In this document: piece after piece, positions 1 through 13,640 of the stretch
How positions within the stretch are numbered: the stretch's first letter is position 1
How the letters are laid out: every line of letters begins with the position of its first letter
From: Chinchilla lanigera
Taxonomy: Eukaryota > Chordata > Mammalia > Rodentia > Chinchillidae
Length of the DNA: 64,000 nucleotides
Assembly: GCF_000276665.1 (NCBI RefSeq)
Contig: NW_004955447.1
Span: 13,011,759-13,075,758 of the forward strand
Direction of reading: 5' to 3'
Made by a program: the position numbers and the translations under genes
Notes under the pieces: generated by a model
What the model saw: only the letters and a program-made list of their open reading frames with translations
Told to the model about the DNA's origin: nothing
Databases searched by the model: none

Positions 1-1207
1 TCTCCAAATTCGTCCTCAGAGTCACAAAGCACAAACACATCTTGTTAAAATCCATTTTGAATCCCTTTATCTACTCTCATTTTTTTCATGGAGTGTGCTC
101 TTCCTTGCTGCAGAGTGTCAATTTCCCTAATGTTGATTCATTGCAAGTGTGTTCCTGGCACTATCTATCAGGTGGACTTCCTGCATATGAAAGCATATAA
201 CTTGCAATAGGACAGTAGATCAATGTTTATTTCTTCTTCAGTTCCAGCTCTCTACCTTCACCAGTATCTTCCCCTCACATGCCCCTGCTCCACTCTGGGC
301 TCCATACATGGTCTGAGTATGACTCATGCTCTAGAACAAACCTCTCTGGCCATTTAAATTCTTCCAAATCATGGAAAAGCATGAAGTCCAAGATTTGAAA
401 AGATAGCCAAAATATACTCTATTTCTCTTGGATTACAAAGTATAAAAATATGAGGTCGGAATCATCTCTAGTGATTTTTGCACTTCTCAGAGGAAAATCT
501 GGAAGGGTGCTGTGGAATCCAAGACTAGTAGAAGCATAGTGATGAAAAGAAACAGAATTCTAACAAAGAGTGGAAATTATTACACACAGTACTGCTGCTT
601 CATGAAAAAACCTAAGGCAGTAAAGTCTGGTCTTCATTGAAGCTAGAATTAGACTTTTGGTTTGTTTTTTATTTTAGTGAACTTGAAAATGTTCTACCTG
701 TTATTGTTATAAATATAACTAGGCCTAAGAATATAGATAGTACAGTAAAAATTCTGAGCTATCCACTTTGCTGACTCCACATGCCCCATGGCAGGATACA
801 ACAATTAAAGACTAGTCTATTTCTACTCACCTTGACCCTTTCTCGTGATGAGGAAAAGACAGCAATCAGGAGTCCTACACTTGACAGTGTTCATTAATAA
901 CAGCCGAGTAAGGTCTTGTACTGTTCCAGAGGCTCATCTCTGAGAACAAAATGAAAAATGTTAACCCTGGGGATATAAATGGTCTTGAGATTGTGTACTC
1001 ACTTTGGAAAGAGGAAGACAGAATGAAGCCTTAATGACTGGTTTCCAATATTGGGAGATTCTACATGGTGAAAATAACAACTAATATTCTATATGAAAAA
1101 TAAAAAGTTGGAAATTTTGTAAATGCTATTCTTTTGAAAATGAGGAAAGTCAGAACCAGAAACTTGGATAATCATTCACAACCTGCAACTCATGCACCAA
1201 GAACTTA
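1..1207. other. Non-coding, nothing recognised
   Basis: AT-rich sequence without a convincing open frame, SINE or LTR signature. I see no supportable feature here. Confidence 0.5.
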
Positions 1208-1430
1208 GAGTAGCTAAGTATATGGTGATGCATGTCTGCGATCCCAGGTACTTAGGAGGCTGATGACGGAAGATCACATGTGCAAGGTCAGCCTGGGATA
1301 TACAGAGAGACTCTGCCTCAAAATATAAATTAAGAAAAAGAGATTGCTGATTAATCTTGTGGAAAAGTGCTTGCACTGTATGTCTCAGCTCCTGGGTTCA
1401 GTCTCAAGTACTGAAAAAGGAAGTGGGGCA
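1208..1430 (+). mobile_element. B1-dID-type composite SINE, diverged
   Basis: The left part (about 1208-1325) follows the B1/7SL pattern: a 'gcatgtctgcgatcccaggta' type A/B-box region, then 'aggaggctgatg', 'aaggtcagcctgggatat' and 'actctgcctcaaaa'. The right part (about 1340-1425) is a degenerate ID-like unit with 'aagtgcttgcactgtatg' and 'cctgggttcagtctcaagta'. A 5' B1 part followed by an ID-like part is the arrangement of the dimeric B1-dID SINE of several rodent families (established knowledge, from memory). It is old and diverged, and no TSD was resolved. Confidence 0.7.
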
Positions 1431-2869
1431 AGCACCAAAAGAACTCAGTTTTTTCCACTAGAAAAATATTTCTTCTGTCTTTACCTAGATTGTGTCATGA
1501 CACCCTCCCTGACATTCATCTATTCTCTGCTTTCCACTCTTCTGTGGCTATATTAGGGCCTCTGCACTTGCAGCATCTCTAAACTGATCATGCATTTGGA
1601 AAAAATGGAAGCTACACATTTCTGTATTAAATAGCATGTTTTTAAAAATTGAACTACCTGACCTCTACTCCTGGACAAGATAAAATAACTGATATCAGAA
1701 AAAATTTCTCAACCATAACAACTATGAAATCTTCAGATACAGAAACAATATTTTGAAGGCATCAGAATTCAAATACAGCATCCAATATTGAAGAAAAAAA
1801 AATACTCTGAATGTGGATGTTAAATTTCTAGTTGTTCCTTGTCTTGGCATTTGATGTTTACTGTGCAGGAGCAGAGAGAAGAAGCAATCAATGATCTAGA
1901 CCTTGTGATGATCACACTCTGTGGGGGAGACAACATTAGACAATGAATTCTAAAAACTATAAAGATAAGTTCCATAAAGATAGGACATCCAGGAACAAGA
2001 CACAGAGGGTGAAGAAACAGACAGAAGGCCATTCAACATGGCCAATCCAGTACTTTTTTGTTAACTGATACATAGAACAACAGAAATCAAATCTGCAACA
2101 ACTTCTAAAAGCTAAGTAGAAAATTCAGGAATCTTAGTGTACTATAGAGATGAATGGCAAAATTTAGGTTCCTCCAAATTTGAGGGGACAGGCAACCACC
2201 TCAACTTTTCAGATTAAGCTTGAAATTATTGCTGTAGGAGAACAGGTAAATTGGAAATTGACCATTGTTGACTGGGTCAGGTTGACATGCCCGTTCTCTA
2301 CTTGAAAAAATTCAGTCCTCTCTGGAAGAAGATAGCATCATTCAAAATCATTATTATATTTGTGTGCATTGTTCAGCATGTAAAACAACACTTACCTGTC
2401 ATGCAGTGAAAGAAAATCAAAGTATCAAAGTTGGGAAGACTAGTCACAGAGACAATTACAGATATTAAGCTTTATATCCTGATGGTAAACATTTTCAAAA
2501 GAAATAGAGGGACAAAGAGAGTCACAGAGACCAGGAGCCAGTGAAAAGAACAAGAGGTAAGTTCTAATACTGAAAAGGTAATAGTTAAAATTATAATTAA
2601 AATAGATGAATTTAACATTTCAATGAACAAAGCAGGCAAGGGGATTTTAACACTAGAATATAGGGCAATCGAACTGAAACAATTTGAAGCACAAAGTGAA
2701 AAGAAGATAAAAATGAAGAAGGAGGAAGGAGCAAACATGCCGTGAATAGAAGACATAAAATATGTATAACTGGTGCTGCAGGATTAGAATAGGGAAATAA
2801 GGAAGGTAAAGCAGTAACTGAGCTCAGATTCCTGAGAACTTTCCAGGAGTGAAAGGCATGGTAGGAGCT
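1431..2869. other. Non-coding, nothing recognised
   Basis: AT-rich sequence with purine-rich stretches (about 2490-2740). Open frames here are short and of biased composition. No repeat family or gene was recognised. Confidence 0.45.
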
Positions 2870-3335
2870 TTCATTTGAGGTTATTTCCAGTGTTCCCCAA
2901 CTCCTGGTATCCACACCCTTGTGCTGAGTATTAGCTGGACTTAGTGACTCACTTTTAAATAATAGAAGGGACAATTTCTGACCCTAAGACTGTCAATAGA
3001 AGCCATATGGTATTTTATGTTCATCATCTCCCTCCTACCCTCTTTAGCCCTCCAAGTCACTATCGTGGGAGAACTCAGCTATAAGGACAGGTCACAAGGC
3101 AAGGAACCAAAGCAACTGCCAAATGGCACAGTTCAGAACTTAGATGTGGATGCTTTCATTCTTTCAGGGGACTGACTGTCACCCTCCAACTTGAGTGCAA
3201 TTCCATGAGAGTTCCTGAGAGAAAATCACCCAGCAAAGCTATTCTTACATTCAAAGAATAGGACAGTAAATGACTGTTATTTTAAGAGGTTAAATTTTTT
3301 AATTACTAGGAAGCAACTGACAGTCAGTTGTCTCT
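2870..3335 (+). mobile_element. MLT1-like MaLR LTR, ancient
   Basis: The order of diagnostic segments matches the mammalian MLT1 LTR group in sense orientation: 'ggtatccacacccttgtg' (about 2907), 'gctggacttagtgactcact' (about 2934), 'gtcacaaggcaaggaacc', then 'cttgagtgcaattccatgag' and 'aaaatcacccagcaaagc' (about 3190-3240), followed by a 'gttattttaagaggttaaa' 3' segment. It is heavily diverged with internal deletions. Ends are approximate and subfamily is not assigned. Confidence 0.65.
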
Positions 3336-5950
3336 CTAAAAATAAAGCCAGTGGTAGGACTACAAAAGCCTTCATTAAGGTCTTAGAAATACCACAAGTT
3401 GCACCTGAAGGTACTGTTTAGTCAAATAAAAGACACTTCAAAGATTACAGGGAGTGTAAGCTACAGGATCTCTTAATAAAACTGGGTTAAAAAAAATTCT
3501 AAGAAATATAAAGGCATTGTTCCACAGGAGAAATATAAATTAGTGAGAGGTCTTTTTCAAGGAAATACACTGAAATGTTTTTGCCTAGTAAGGAACATAT
3601 AAATAAAACTTAAAAGAGATCTATAATGTCTAAAAATTTTCCATATCCAGCAATATGGCGGCTTGAACTGAATGAAGGAGAGTGTAAGACCTGAAGAATA
3701 TTTTGCACATTCAAAATTCAACTGGGAAGAAATAGGCTGAATATAATTTTTATCTTCAAACATGGATAAATTTCATAAAAACAGGAAGAGTGCCTCAGAC
3801 AGTGAATGGAGAACCAGTCTGTGGAACCCAGAGTCATGAGGAGTCATGTCAAGATATAGGTAGTACTGTTATGGCTAAGTTAGAGACCAGAGGTAGGGAA
3901 AAGTGCAAGCCTTCTCCAAATTAATGATTCCACTGCTTTAAAACTATTTAAAAATATTCCCTAATATATATCCTTCACACTAAGAGCTTATCCTAGCTCA
4001 TTAAAAAGAAAGTTTGTGTTATTATCTGTTTCATTTTTGTAAGAACCTTTCAGTTTGTGTCTTGTACTGACTGAGTAGCTACTTTGAACATAATGAAACA
4101 CTGTGTAGTAATATTCAGCATTTACAGTTTATTTAGTAATAAACTCCCTTTGTTCCCTTATTTGGTTGTAAAAATTTGTTTTATATTTTCATAAAAGAAG
4201 AAAGTAGTTTAAAATGCACCTTAGAGGGAATATAGAATACACTTAGAGCACACACAAGTCCCTCTCCACAAATAATAAATGTACAAGAAACTTGTTTTCC
4301 TTTATATTTTCTGTAATCCAGTATTATTTCCAGTAAGAGCGCCCATTCATGACAGAGGGCAAAACTTAATCCCAGTAAATTTAAATTCTCAGTCTAGTCC
4401 GTGGGATTCCGTACAATTTCTGATCTCTTACATGGGGGAAGGACATGAGAAAAGAATTAAGATGCATTACATATGCATACGAACTCACAGTGAATATAAT
4501 CCTCATGCCTTGCAAACACGAACTAACAAAAAAACATTCGTGGTACTGGTTCTCCGATCTGTGCTAACATCCTCTAAAACATCCATCATTCCATCTGATC
4601 TTCTCCCTTTGGTCCATCCTAGTGCCTCTGGATGATCTCATGGTAAAATCTGAGCAGTTGCCTTACTCTCTGCAGCACTGTGGCTTCCTTAGCATCCCCG
4701 AGGCGAGGACACCTATGAGATTGTCTCAGGACATCCAGGTTAACACCACTCTCACTTTGGGCAGTTTTTCAGCTACCACCTTGCAAATCTCATGCAAGGG
4801 AGAAATGAGTCAGTTCATTTCTCATACTTCTCATATTTATTTCTCTTGCTCGCTGCCTTCCTGAAGTCTACCAAGAAGAAGTGCACGTGCTTTCTGCCTT
4901 GGTTTACACAGGCCCAACTGGTCCTCCTACTGCTCCATGCCACTTGAGGCTCATCTCGCTGAGGCTTAAGGCATCTTTCCAACGTGCTTTCCACTCCAGA
5001 GACCACATGAATCTTCCTGCTGTTCCCCTGAAAACTCCTCATGTGCTGTGTTTCCCCAGTAGGTGATACTTAATCTTCACTCAGATTTTTGCTCAATTGT
5101 GGAAAATTTTTCTAGTGGGAAATCTTTGTAGTCTCCATGGCAGAGTTCAGTTCTTGTCAGCAGAGATATCAGAGAAGTAATGACTGAAACATGATGAACT
5201 CATCAAGATGGGATACATATTACACATACAATTTTGTATCGCAAACATATATGAACAATAAAAAGAAAGACAAAATGGTGATTAAAATGCAGTATTTGAT
5301 CCTCTGTTCTTAGGCTAGAAGCCTTTAGAAGATTTAGAAAATCTGCACTGGAAACCTTGACACATTTTAAAGTTTTGGGGACCTAATACGGGAAGTTTCA
5401 GTCCATTTTAATATTGTAATCCTGACCATATAACTTCTCTGACTAGAATTCTGTACTTGCTGTCCTAAAACTTTATTTCTGGCCCACAGGGACTTGCAGA
5501 CTTTTGCTTACATTTTTAGTTCAGTATTCTATCACTCTACACAATTTGCTGCTCTGTGATTTCACTTTTAGACTCTTTCCAATGGTCTTTGGGCCAGCTA
5601 TTTCTTTTGCCTCCACCTTCGATCTCAGAAGTTTCCTATGGTACATTCTTCAATTCTCAAAAAGGACTTTATCATGCCAAAAACAGTGACTGCCTCTACC
5701 CATTGTGATTCATTGCTAAATCAGCACTTTATTTTTCACACTAATTATTAACAGCCATTATTTTCTGTAACCTTACTGTTTATTTCCTGTATAGTTCCTT
5801 TTATAGTTTGTCATTAGTTCCAGGTAAGCTATAAACTTTACAAAGTACTATGAGTTTTACTAAAGCAGTGAATTATTTTTCAAAGAACTGTAAATGATAA
5901 ATTTCTAAATGTAGTTACCATTTCTCCTTCACTTCATTTCTTTATGTAGA
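3336..5950. other. Non-coding, nothing recognised
   Basis: Mostly AT-rich unique-looking sequence. The segment at about 4600-5060 is slightly less AT-rich and carries short open frames on both strands, but none resembles a known protein and no splice-site pair stands out. Confidence 0.4.
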
Positions 5951-5954
5951 TCCA

Positions 5955-6735
5955 GATTTTGATCTGGTATTATCTTCCTTTTGCATTTCCTTTAATATAT
6001 CTTATAATGTAGTCATAATGCAATCTTTCAGCCCTATGAGTTTGATAAAGTGCTAATGTATTAAAACTGCCTTTTAAGTGATATTTTTGCTAGGTATAAA
6101 ATCCTATATTGATAGCCCCTCCCTTCCTATCCATTATTAAGATGTTACTGCCTGTGTCCTCAGTGAGGGCCATATTTGTCCTAAGGGAATGAACAGATAT
6201 TTTGGGGAAAAGGAAACAGAGTTCATATTTCAATAACTTCTCATCCTGAGGAAAAAACCCATTGTACATAAACCAATATGAAGTAGATCCATGGTGTTGT
6301 AATTCCTTCAGGCAGGAGTGATTAAGAGAAAAAAAGACTGGCTAAAGTTGATAATAAGAAGAAGATATTTGAACACTGTTGTATTTTATTTGTATTGTAT
6401 GTGATGAGGAATTAGCAATACTTAAGTTTTTTTCCTTATCTTTATATAATATGTCAGGGCAATGTAATTATATTATGACTTCAGTTAGTTTTTTATGTTT
6501 CTTTGCTTGAGATTTGTTGAGATTCTTAGATCTGTGGATTATTTTCTCCTTTGGGAAAATTTTCAATACTATTATTTCAAATATTTTTTTCCCACAATTC
6601 CCAACATTTTTAGGAACCTCAACTGCATATACTTTAGGCAATGTGAAATTGCCTAACAGTATTTCTGTGCTTCATTTTGGATAGTTTCTGTAAAAATCTT
6701 TTCTATTTTATATTCTACTCTAATATGGATGTTAA
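5955..6735 (-). mobile_element. Ancient L1 fragment, antisense (probable)
   Basis: Antisense similarity to the 5' part of old mammalian L1s. One segment near 6080-6110 resembles the 'tttgctaggtataaaatcct' motif. A second, at about 6480-6600, follows the pattern 'gagatttgttgagattctta', 'ggaaaattttcaatactatt', 'atttcaaatatttt'. Divergence is high and the middle (6120-6400) aligns poorly, so it may be two pieces with intervening sequence. Confidence 0.5.
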
Positions 6736-7375
6736 ATAGGATGAGAAGAGAGAAATTATATTGAACAAAATTTATTTACTTTTAAAACCATATCTATATA
6801 GAATAATTAAATGTGATTTAAAATTTTTTTAAAAAATAGATTCAGTATGAGCAAAATGAAGAAAACCAAAGTCAATTCATAGAGCTTGTAGAGGGGAGGG
6901 ATATAGAAACATCAGATCATCAGTAGCTAGGTTAGGAGCACGATGTCACGAGAGAACTGTCTGGTATCTATTTTAAAAGAAGGAAATAGGGTGCATGGCA
7001 TTTGTCTTGGTTAGGCGAATATTCCAAATAAATAAAGCTGTCCACATACCTTCCAGGAAGTTTGATTTTAAAAATAACAATTCTTAAACAAGTTGCAAAT
7101 ACTCTGTAATGTGGGGGCAGAAGTCCCATTCCCTGATGGCTCATGTCCATGCTGAAAGCACCAGTAATCTGCAGTGTGCCTTGCCGTATACCTGAAATGT
7201 ATAGAAGCACTTTTGTTAAAATGATCTGTTTTTGTCTATAATTTTGATTTTCATGTAGTTACACTTACAAGATATACACACTAAAATGGGTGCATAGTAT
7301 CTGCATTTTAAATGATGTTTGACAAATTATTTCATAGGACAAAAGGACAAATCTTATTCAAAATATGCATTGGAG
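6736..7375. other. Non-coding, nothing recognised
   Basis: AT-rich sequence between the old L1 fragment and the first assembly gap. No gene or repeat recognised. Confidence 0.4.
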
Positions 7376-7387
7376 ATATCTATCTAT
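7376..7387. repeat. (TATC)n tetranucleotide edge at the gap
   Basis: A short 'tatctatctat' run abuts the N block directly. The gap probably hides an expanded tetranucleotide microsatellite; this is inference from the flank only. Confidence 0.6.
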
Positions 7388-7554
7388 NNNNNNNNNNNNN
7401 NNNNNNNNNNNNNNNNNNNNNNNNNNNNNNNNNNNNNNNNNNNNNNNNNNNNNNNNNNNNNNNNNNNNNNNNNNNNNNNNNNNNNNNNNNNNNNNNNNNN
7501 NNNNNNNNNNNNNNNNNNNNNNNNNNNNNNNNNNNNNNNNNNNNNNNNNNNNNN
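7388..7554. other. Assembly gap (167 N)
   Basis: All positions are N. Open frames spanning it are artefacts. Confidence 0.99.
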
Positions 7555-10500
7555 AGCAATCCTTGCCAATGAGGCCCTAAACAAACTTGTTAGATTAATT
7601 GTTTTAATACTGTATTGTACTGATAATACTATATTGTATTTATTAGACAAAGTTTTGTCAGGTAAAAGTGTGGTCTAAAATAAACTAATTAGACCTAAAT
7701 GATACCTGTTTCTTACACAGGATATTAGATTAGGAACACTGCAAAAGAAGTTGGTGTGAGTTTTTAGGGGATAGTTGACAAACTAAATGGCTCTGTTTTT
7801 TGGAGAGTTAGTAAATACCTCCTGGACATGAGGTAGACCATGCTTTGGGAACAACCTGCTATAATTATTCTTTTGATGTGTTTTCCTGTAAGAAGATATA
7901 TTTGCTTGGGATGCAAACTGGAGACAAAGGCAAACTCCCTTTTGCTTTAAAAAAGGGATCACCACAAAAGCTCAAGCATGCATTTAACTTTTTGGTTAAT
8001 TCTGTTATTCACTTCTTTGGGGAAATTGTTTTTATGGTAATTTATGTTGTCCTACTAAATGACCTGGATTGGCATTATGATTTTCAGGTAAGATACTTGA
8101 GATTGGATTTCCAAGCTATTTAGCACTGAATAATTTCCAACTATAGTTCTAATCTGTTTAGACTTGTGAAGTCTTAAATTACCGTCTAGGTATAAATGAG
8201 CAAACATTTCATTAAAAAATGAACAGTTTTATGACAATACCTTTCCTTGGAAAATGGATCCACCTGAGCTTTTCTAATAGCTGGTGACATCCATTAGTGG
8301 TTTTCTCTGAAATTGAAAACATTTTCCATCTGTTCATACACACTCATTACAAAGTAGTTAAGAGCCTGTGGGATCACAAAGGCACATTTTGGCAAATTAC
8401 AAAATATCAAAATGAGTTATTGAAGAGGCAGCAATGACTATATAATAAGCTGTTCAAACCTACAATTGTCAGGTTTTGTGTAAGAAAAGACATCTGTGCA
8501 CTAAAATTGAGTTTACCTTTAATATTTGGACTCTTTCATTTGCAGGTATTCATTTGTGAGCCTATCACTCAAGTTTCTTTCTAAGGGAATTTGTGTAACT
8601 TTGTGTTTCCAAAAATAAAAACATTCTTTTGCAATCATTAGGATATTACTACTTAGCGCCTTCTCCAAAGAATAAACTAAATAAATGGGTTTAAAGGAAG
8701 ATGGTGAAAGATACACTTGGGCAGAAGAAAGACTGCCTTGGTGGTCAGTCTACTAAGCAATGAAAAAGTGGGTGGTAGAAAGCTCACTTCTGGAAACCTC
8801 AGGGAAAGAGGATGATCCTGAGGATGTTATTTTGCCAGAGGAAGGTGAGTGGAATTCTTTAACAAGGAGCTTTATCGTTTCAGTAATTTCATGTTCTGGC
8901 CTAACCTCAGTAACTCATTAGCCATGATCACATTGATCGTGCATCACCTGGAAGACAGGATCTGAATAAATGTGAAACGTGAGAGCTAAAGTTCACGCTG
9001 AGGTTCAGAACAGAGTATTGCCATAGCAATCTCTGTAAAACAAAAGCAATTAGTCCCTAGATGGTGATACTATGAGAACTGAAAATGAAGCATAGGCAAG
9101 AAAAAGAGGACGGGTTCAAAAGTAAAGCTTTATTTAGCTTGCAGGGTTTTCATTTTGAGACTCATCTGCATTTGCTGCATAGATACAAAAGTGTATGCAT
9201 TTCTTCTTTGAAAAAATATGTTTTCTAAATATATATTTATTTCTAAATATATATTCATTACAAATAATATTTAAATGTACTTATACATTACTTAACAGAA
9301 TAAGCAATTACAACTTCATAGGTGGAAGACATATTACAGATTTTAGATTAACTGCAGTATTTTCATCAGTGCAGATTTATTGTATTAATTTTTATTAAGA
9401 TAGCAAATACTGAATTTATTTCTATTTCTCAAGAACTGAATAAAGAGCAAGTAAAGGATAAGAAGGCAGGAAAAGGAGAAGAGAGGGAAAGAGAAGAGGA
9501 ATTAAAGGCAAAAAATACATTCATTTTACTTCAATATGATACGCTCAAACCATTTTTATTAGCATTCACTACTAGCCTTATGTCACATTCAAAATTTCAT
9601 CCACAACAATTCTTTCAGGTATTTTTAGATCTACAATAACATTTCTCAGGTTTAGTACCTTGGGACAATATGATTGTTTCAATTCCAACCCTAACTTGCG
9701 ATTATAAATAGCATATATTACCTATAGTTCTATCACTTTTTCAACAATTGAATTTTTCTCAATCACTTCGATTTTAATCCTCAATTTTTACCAAGCTAAT
9801 ACAGATTTTCTGTTAGACAGGTGATAGGCGCTACCTCTGAAACATACCTTGAGAAAACAGAGTCCATTGTCTCAGTGGTTAAATGTATAAGGATGTTCAT
9901 CACTGACTCTAAAACTTTTCATACATAAAGGAAATGTTGATTCATGAAAGTACCAATATTTTCTTTTTTCTTTGCGTTTTCTTTTGCTTTTCTATATTAA
10001 ACATTCAGTATTTTCTTCTGTTTTGTATACTATTTCACCCACAATGCAGTCCTGATATATTTTTCTATCAGCTTGTATTCCCATGTGACTTCTGAGCCAT
10101 TAATAAAACTGAAATAAGAAAGACACTTACCGCTAGTCTATTGATACCAGGGTTAGACAGTGGGTCTAATCTAGGTAGTGTAACTTTGGAAAGAAGTCCT
10201 CCTCCTCATTTACTTGGGAAGCACTTTGTATCTTACTGCTCTCCACACAACTATGAAGGGGAAGAAACTTTTTCAGATGAAACCTTCCCTGAATACTTTC
10301 AGGAAGATTAATCTTTAAACCTTCAGGATGTTTACAGTGAAACTTACAAAGCAATCAGTAAACACAGGCAAGACCGCGTCTGGGCGGAAATGTTGATGTC
10401 AGCCCTAAGTGCATGCGGAACACAGCCAGCCACAGGCCAGGCTCTGGTAAATGCTTTGTGAAATTTCCAGTGCTAGTCTCAACTCTTATTCCATGAAGAC

Positions 10501-11568
10501 AGCTCGTTCTCACTCAAGATGGATAATACCAAGTGCTATCAGTGTGTATTTGGAGGCCATTTCTTTGCATATTTTATATCTATAATACATTTGACTTCAG
10601 CTTCATTCCAGTTGTAAGGTCGTGAACTTTAGTTTAATCATAACTATTGCCTTTACAGCTGTGAGGACAGATGCAGTGTATCTGCTACAGGCTTAAATAA
10701 AATCAGGTTGAGCCTGACGGGAGTCAGGCAGGAGCCTAAGAAGAATGAAGTAACAGCCAAAAAGGAAATTCAAAGTACTCCTATCTCCACATTCTATTCT
10801 CTGCTTGCTTGGACTTCATCAGAATCTGCTGGTGAATTCCGAGCATAGCTGCTGCCCACAGATGCTAGTGCTGCCTTAGCCAACGGGAACAAGAACCAGT
10901 AGGAGGTATGGACAAAGGCGTGCTACTGATAATCATGCGTGGCCTGAAAGAATTTTTAGAGCCCAAATGTACATATTGTAGACTCAGTGATTTTAAGAAT
11001 TATTTTAAAGTTACAGCATGTTTCTGACAATGTTAGCTTTTAACAGAGGATAAATATCCAAAATGATTCCAGTGAAAGACACACTTTAGTAGAACATATA
11101 TAACGTGATGAGACCTGATACTGGATTAGCTATTACCGAAGGGACCTAAGCAGATATTAAACATGCATTACATTTTCTATAATGAAAACAGATGAAAAAA
11201 ATAGGTATTCCAGATAAAATCTGGATATCTTTTGCAATATCTGTTGAAACAATAGAGATTTATCTTCAGTATTCTTTAAGGTACAGCAAGCACATTCCTG
11301 AAGTGTACAGAAATAGATTCATTGATACACTGATAGAGCACCGACGCTGAGTACTACTTGCGGTAGAAATTTGTAAATAGAAAATAGGAAATTTCATGAA
11401 TTAGGCATAAGAGACTGAGTCTAGCATCATTAAGTACTGTTCATGATAATCCTGAGAAGTAAACTCTTCAAGTTGAAATTTGGGCATTGTAATAGTTACT
11501 TCATATAGTGCTGGTGATAAATGTAAGTACCTTCTACTCTTGATGAGTGGGGATTTGAAGCCAAAGAG

Positions 11569-11570
<2 letters not shown>
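7555..11570. other. Non-coding, mostly unique sequence
   Basis: About 4 kb without a SINE, LTR or clear LINE signature. A short local duplication of a 'tttctaaatatatat' motif lies at about 9220-9255. One short, acidic, exon-like frame with a donor-like site is listed separately at 8760-8848. Otherwise nothing is supportable. Confidence 0.4.
8760..8848 (+). other. Possible exon-like frame ending at a donor-like site (weak)
   Basis: From the ATG at 8760 the frame reads MKKWVVESSLLETSGKEDDP and continues as an acidic peptide (EDVILPEE). It runs into a good-looking 5' splice-site sequence, gaggaag|gtgagt, near 8841-8853. An in-frame TAA lies two codons upstream of the ATG, so it could only be a first coding exon or chance. 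No acceptor or downstream exon was found and the protein is not recognised. Coincidence is the default explanation. Confidence 0.12.

Positions 11571-11614
<44 letters not shown>
11571..11614. repeat. (GT)22 microsatellite
   Basis: Uninterrupted GT dinucleotides for 44 bases, long enough to be polymorphic. Confidence 0.97.
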
Positions 11615-11616
<2 letters not shown>

Positions 11617-11752
11617 TTAGTTGACAGAAAATCACTAAGAGGAAAGACATCAACAGTACATGACATTCATGTTAAACTTACTTAGCAAATTTCTTGGTGA
11701 AGACAGGCCTAGGATTCGTATATTTAAAGTGAGGAGTGGGAACTTTGAGTAG

Positions 11753-11936
11753 ATATTGAGGATAAGAGCCAGGTGCGGTGGAGCACACCTGTAATCCCAG
11801 CACTTGGGAGGCTGAGGCAGGATGCTTGCTGTGAGTTAGAGGTCAGCCTGGGCTACAAAGTGAGCTCAAAGCCAGCCTGAACTGCATGGTGAAACCCTGT
11901 CTCAAAAATACCAAAAAAAAATATATTGAAGATGAG
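11753..11936 (+). mobile_element. B1-type SINE with TSD
   Basis: The element body is about 11767-11922: 'gccaggtgcggtggagcaca', 'cctgtaatcccagcacttgg', then two related segments 'gtcagcctgggctacaaagt' and 'agccagcctgaactgcatgg' (the internal B1 duplication), then 'ctgtctcaaaa' and an A-rich tail. The flanks are an imperfect direct repeat, 'atattgaggataag' at 11753-11766 and 'atattgaagatgag' at 11923-11936, as expected of L1-mediated insertion. Confidence 0.93.
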
Positions 11937-13469
11937 GAATTTTCTGTAAATAAGCTTCAGAGGACTCACTAAATTGGGCTTTGTGGGTGCAGCAGAAATG
12001 GTGCCAGGCTCAAGGCCTAGTCAAGAAAGGGCTTAGACTTTGGACACTGTGCAACTTTGCCGCTGCACACCAGTTGTGTGTCCTCGTTATTGTGCTTAAA
12101 CTTTAAAAACCTCAAAGTAGCATCAAAATTAGAGAAATAGGGGTCTAAAGGAGTCATTAGAAGGTACAGGCTGTTTTCTGTACTTGTCTTGGGCTGCTGG
12201 ACAGGGCACGGATGTAACTATCTCATACCTGGGTTCTCCTGCTTGTTATGTTAAATTTGAGTCCGGAGAAGGAAGACTCTTTTGACCACAGGCCCTTTTC
12301 CACGAGAATTTCATAAAGCATTTCCTGCCTCCTGGCCTTAGTATTTATGGTTGGTAATATTTTTCACTGATAGAACACCAACAAAATACTTCAAGCTCCA
12401 GCGGCTTAATCTGGCTCCTGGATGCCCAAAGGCAAAGGGAATACTTAGTTTCTCACTGAATGAGAAAACAGATCACAGGAACAAAACAATTCTTCTTTCT
12501 CCTCCAGGCATTGTATTGCACCTCATCTTCATGAGTCTATAGAAGATTTGCAATAGTAAATAATGAGGAGAGAAGGACAGTGCTGGAGAACTTGTGTTGC
12601 ACGTCCAGTACTGAGTGCGACAAACAGACTTGAGGAAGAAATGGGGCAAGCACAGTCCTTTGTTCGACCTGCTGGCCCTTTTTCATAGGAATGCTCAGTA
12701 GAACCCTCTTGTTAGAGGAATTGGCCTTAAAGTGACTGACTACGTGGTGTTTTCCATGAAGCTGTCATAGACTATTTTATAAAATGCATTGCTCCCCATT
12801 ATAGACTGGAATATATAATTTGAAGTTCAGATTAATAAATACAAAATGAGGTTAAGAAAGTCACAAAGCATGTGTTTTTTTTTGAGAGAAACTGTATTAT
12901 TTTCTGATTTTAGGAAGATCTAATCTATATTACTTTATCCTTACACAGCACTAACCAAAATATATTTCATCTAAAAAGTGCATATTTAGCATGTTGTAAA
13001 ATTAATGACATTTAACAAATAGAACTTATTCCTGGGAAATCAAATTTGGGAAATATTTTCCTTAACTTTATATTTATCATTTTGTTGCCAGCACTAGTTT
13101 TTGCCTGTGAAAAGTCATTAGTCAAATGGTGGTTTTGTGATTCTAAAAGATATTTTTATGTGCAAATATTAAAAGTGGATAATATATAATATAATCTTTG
13201 AACAAATCATCCTTAACATTTTTGGTCTGGGAGAAAAGGTAATTCTAATGAATAGAGAAATTTTCAAAATCCTTCCTGATCCAGTGAGGGTCACCAGGAA
13301 TGCTGTCCTTCATAAATCTCCATATTTGTTCACATGTAATTTTTTTCAATTTTTTTTTGTCTTGGGAGAAGGATAAAGGAGCACGATTATCCCTGTGTTT
13401 GCCATGGTCTGGACATAGTATCAGGTGTTTTGCTTCTGGCAATCATTTACCCACAAATGATCTACATGA
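11937..13469. other. Non-coding, nothing recognised
   Basis: No gene or confident repeat. Open frames of about 65 codons have no recognisable similarity. Confidence 0.4.
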
Positions 13470-13640
13470 TAAGTAATGTTATTCTCATCATACACATGTG
13501 ATGCTTTCAATGTTTTGTAGACGATAAACTGATCCCCACCTACACAGCAGCCAGGTGCCAGAGCCAGGAGTTTAATATGTACGTTGTCCTTGAGCTCACT
13601 TTCTTCAAAACCAACCTTAACTCTACAGAGGATACAACTT
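13470..13640 (-). mobile_element. MIR fossil (weak)
   Basis: The segment shows the order expected of a reverse MIR: a 'ttgtagacgataaactgatc' stretch, 'cacagcagccaggtgccaga' and 'gagccaggagtttaat'. It is short and diverged, so this rests on the pattern only. Confidence 0.35.

Noticed and set aside
7312..7678. Several frames of 70-119 codons around the first gap
   Set aside because: Mostly N; artefacts of the gap.
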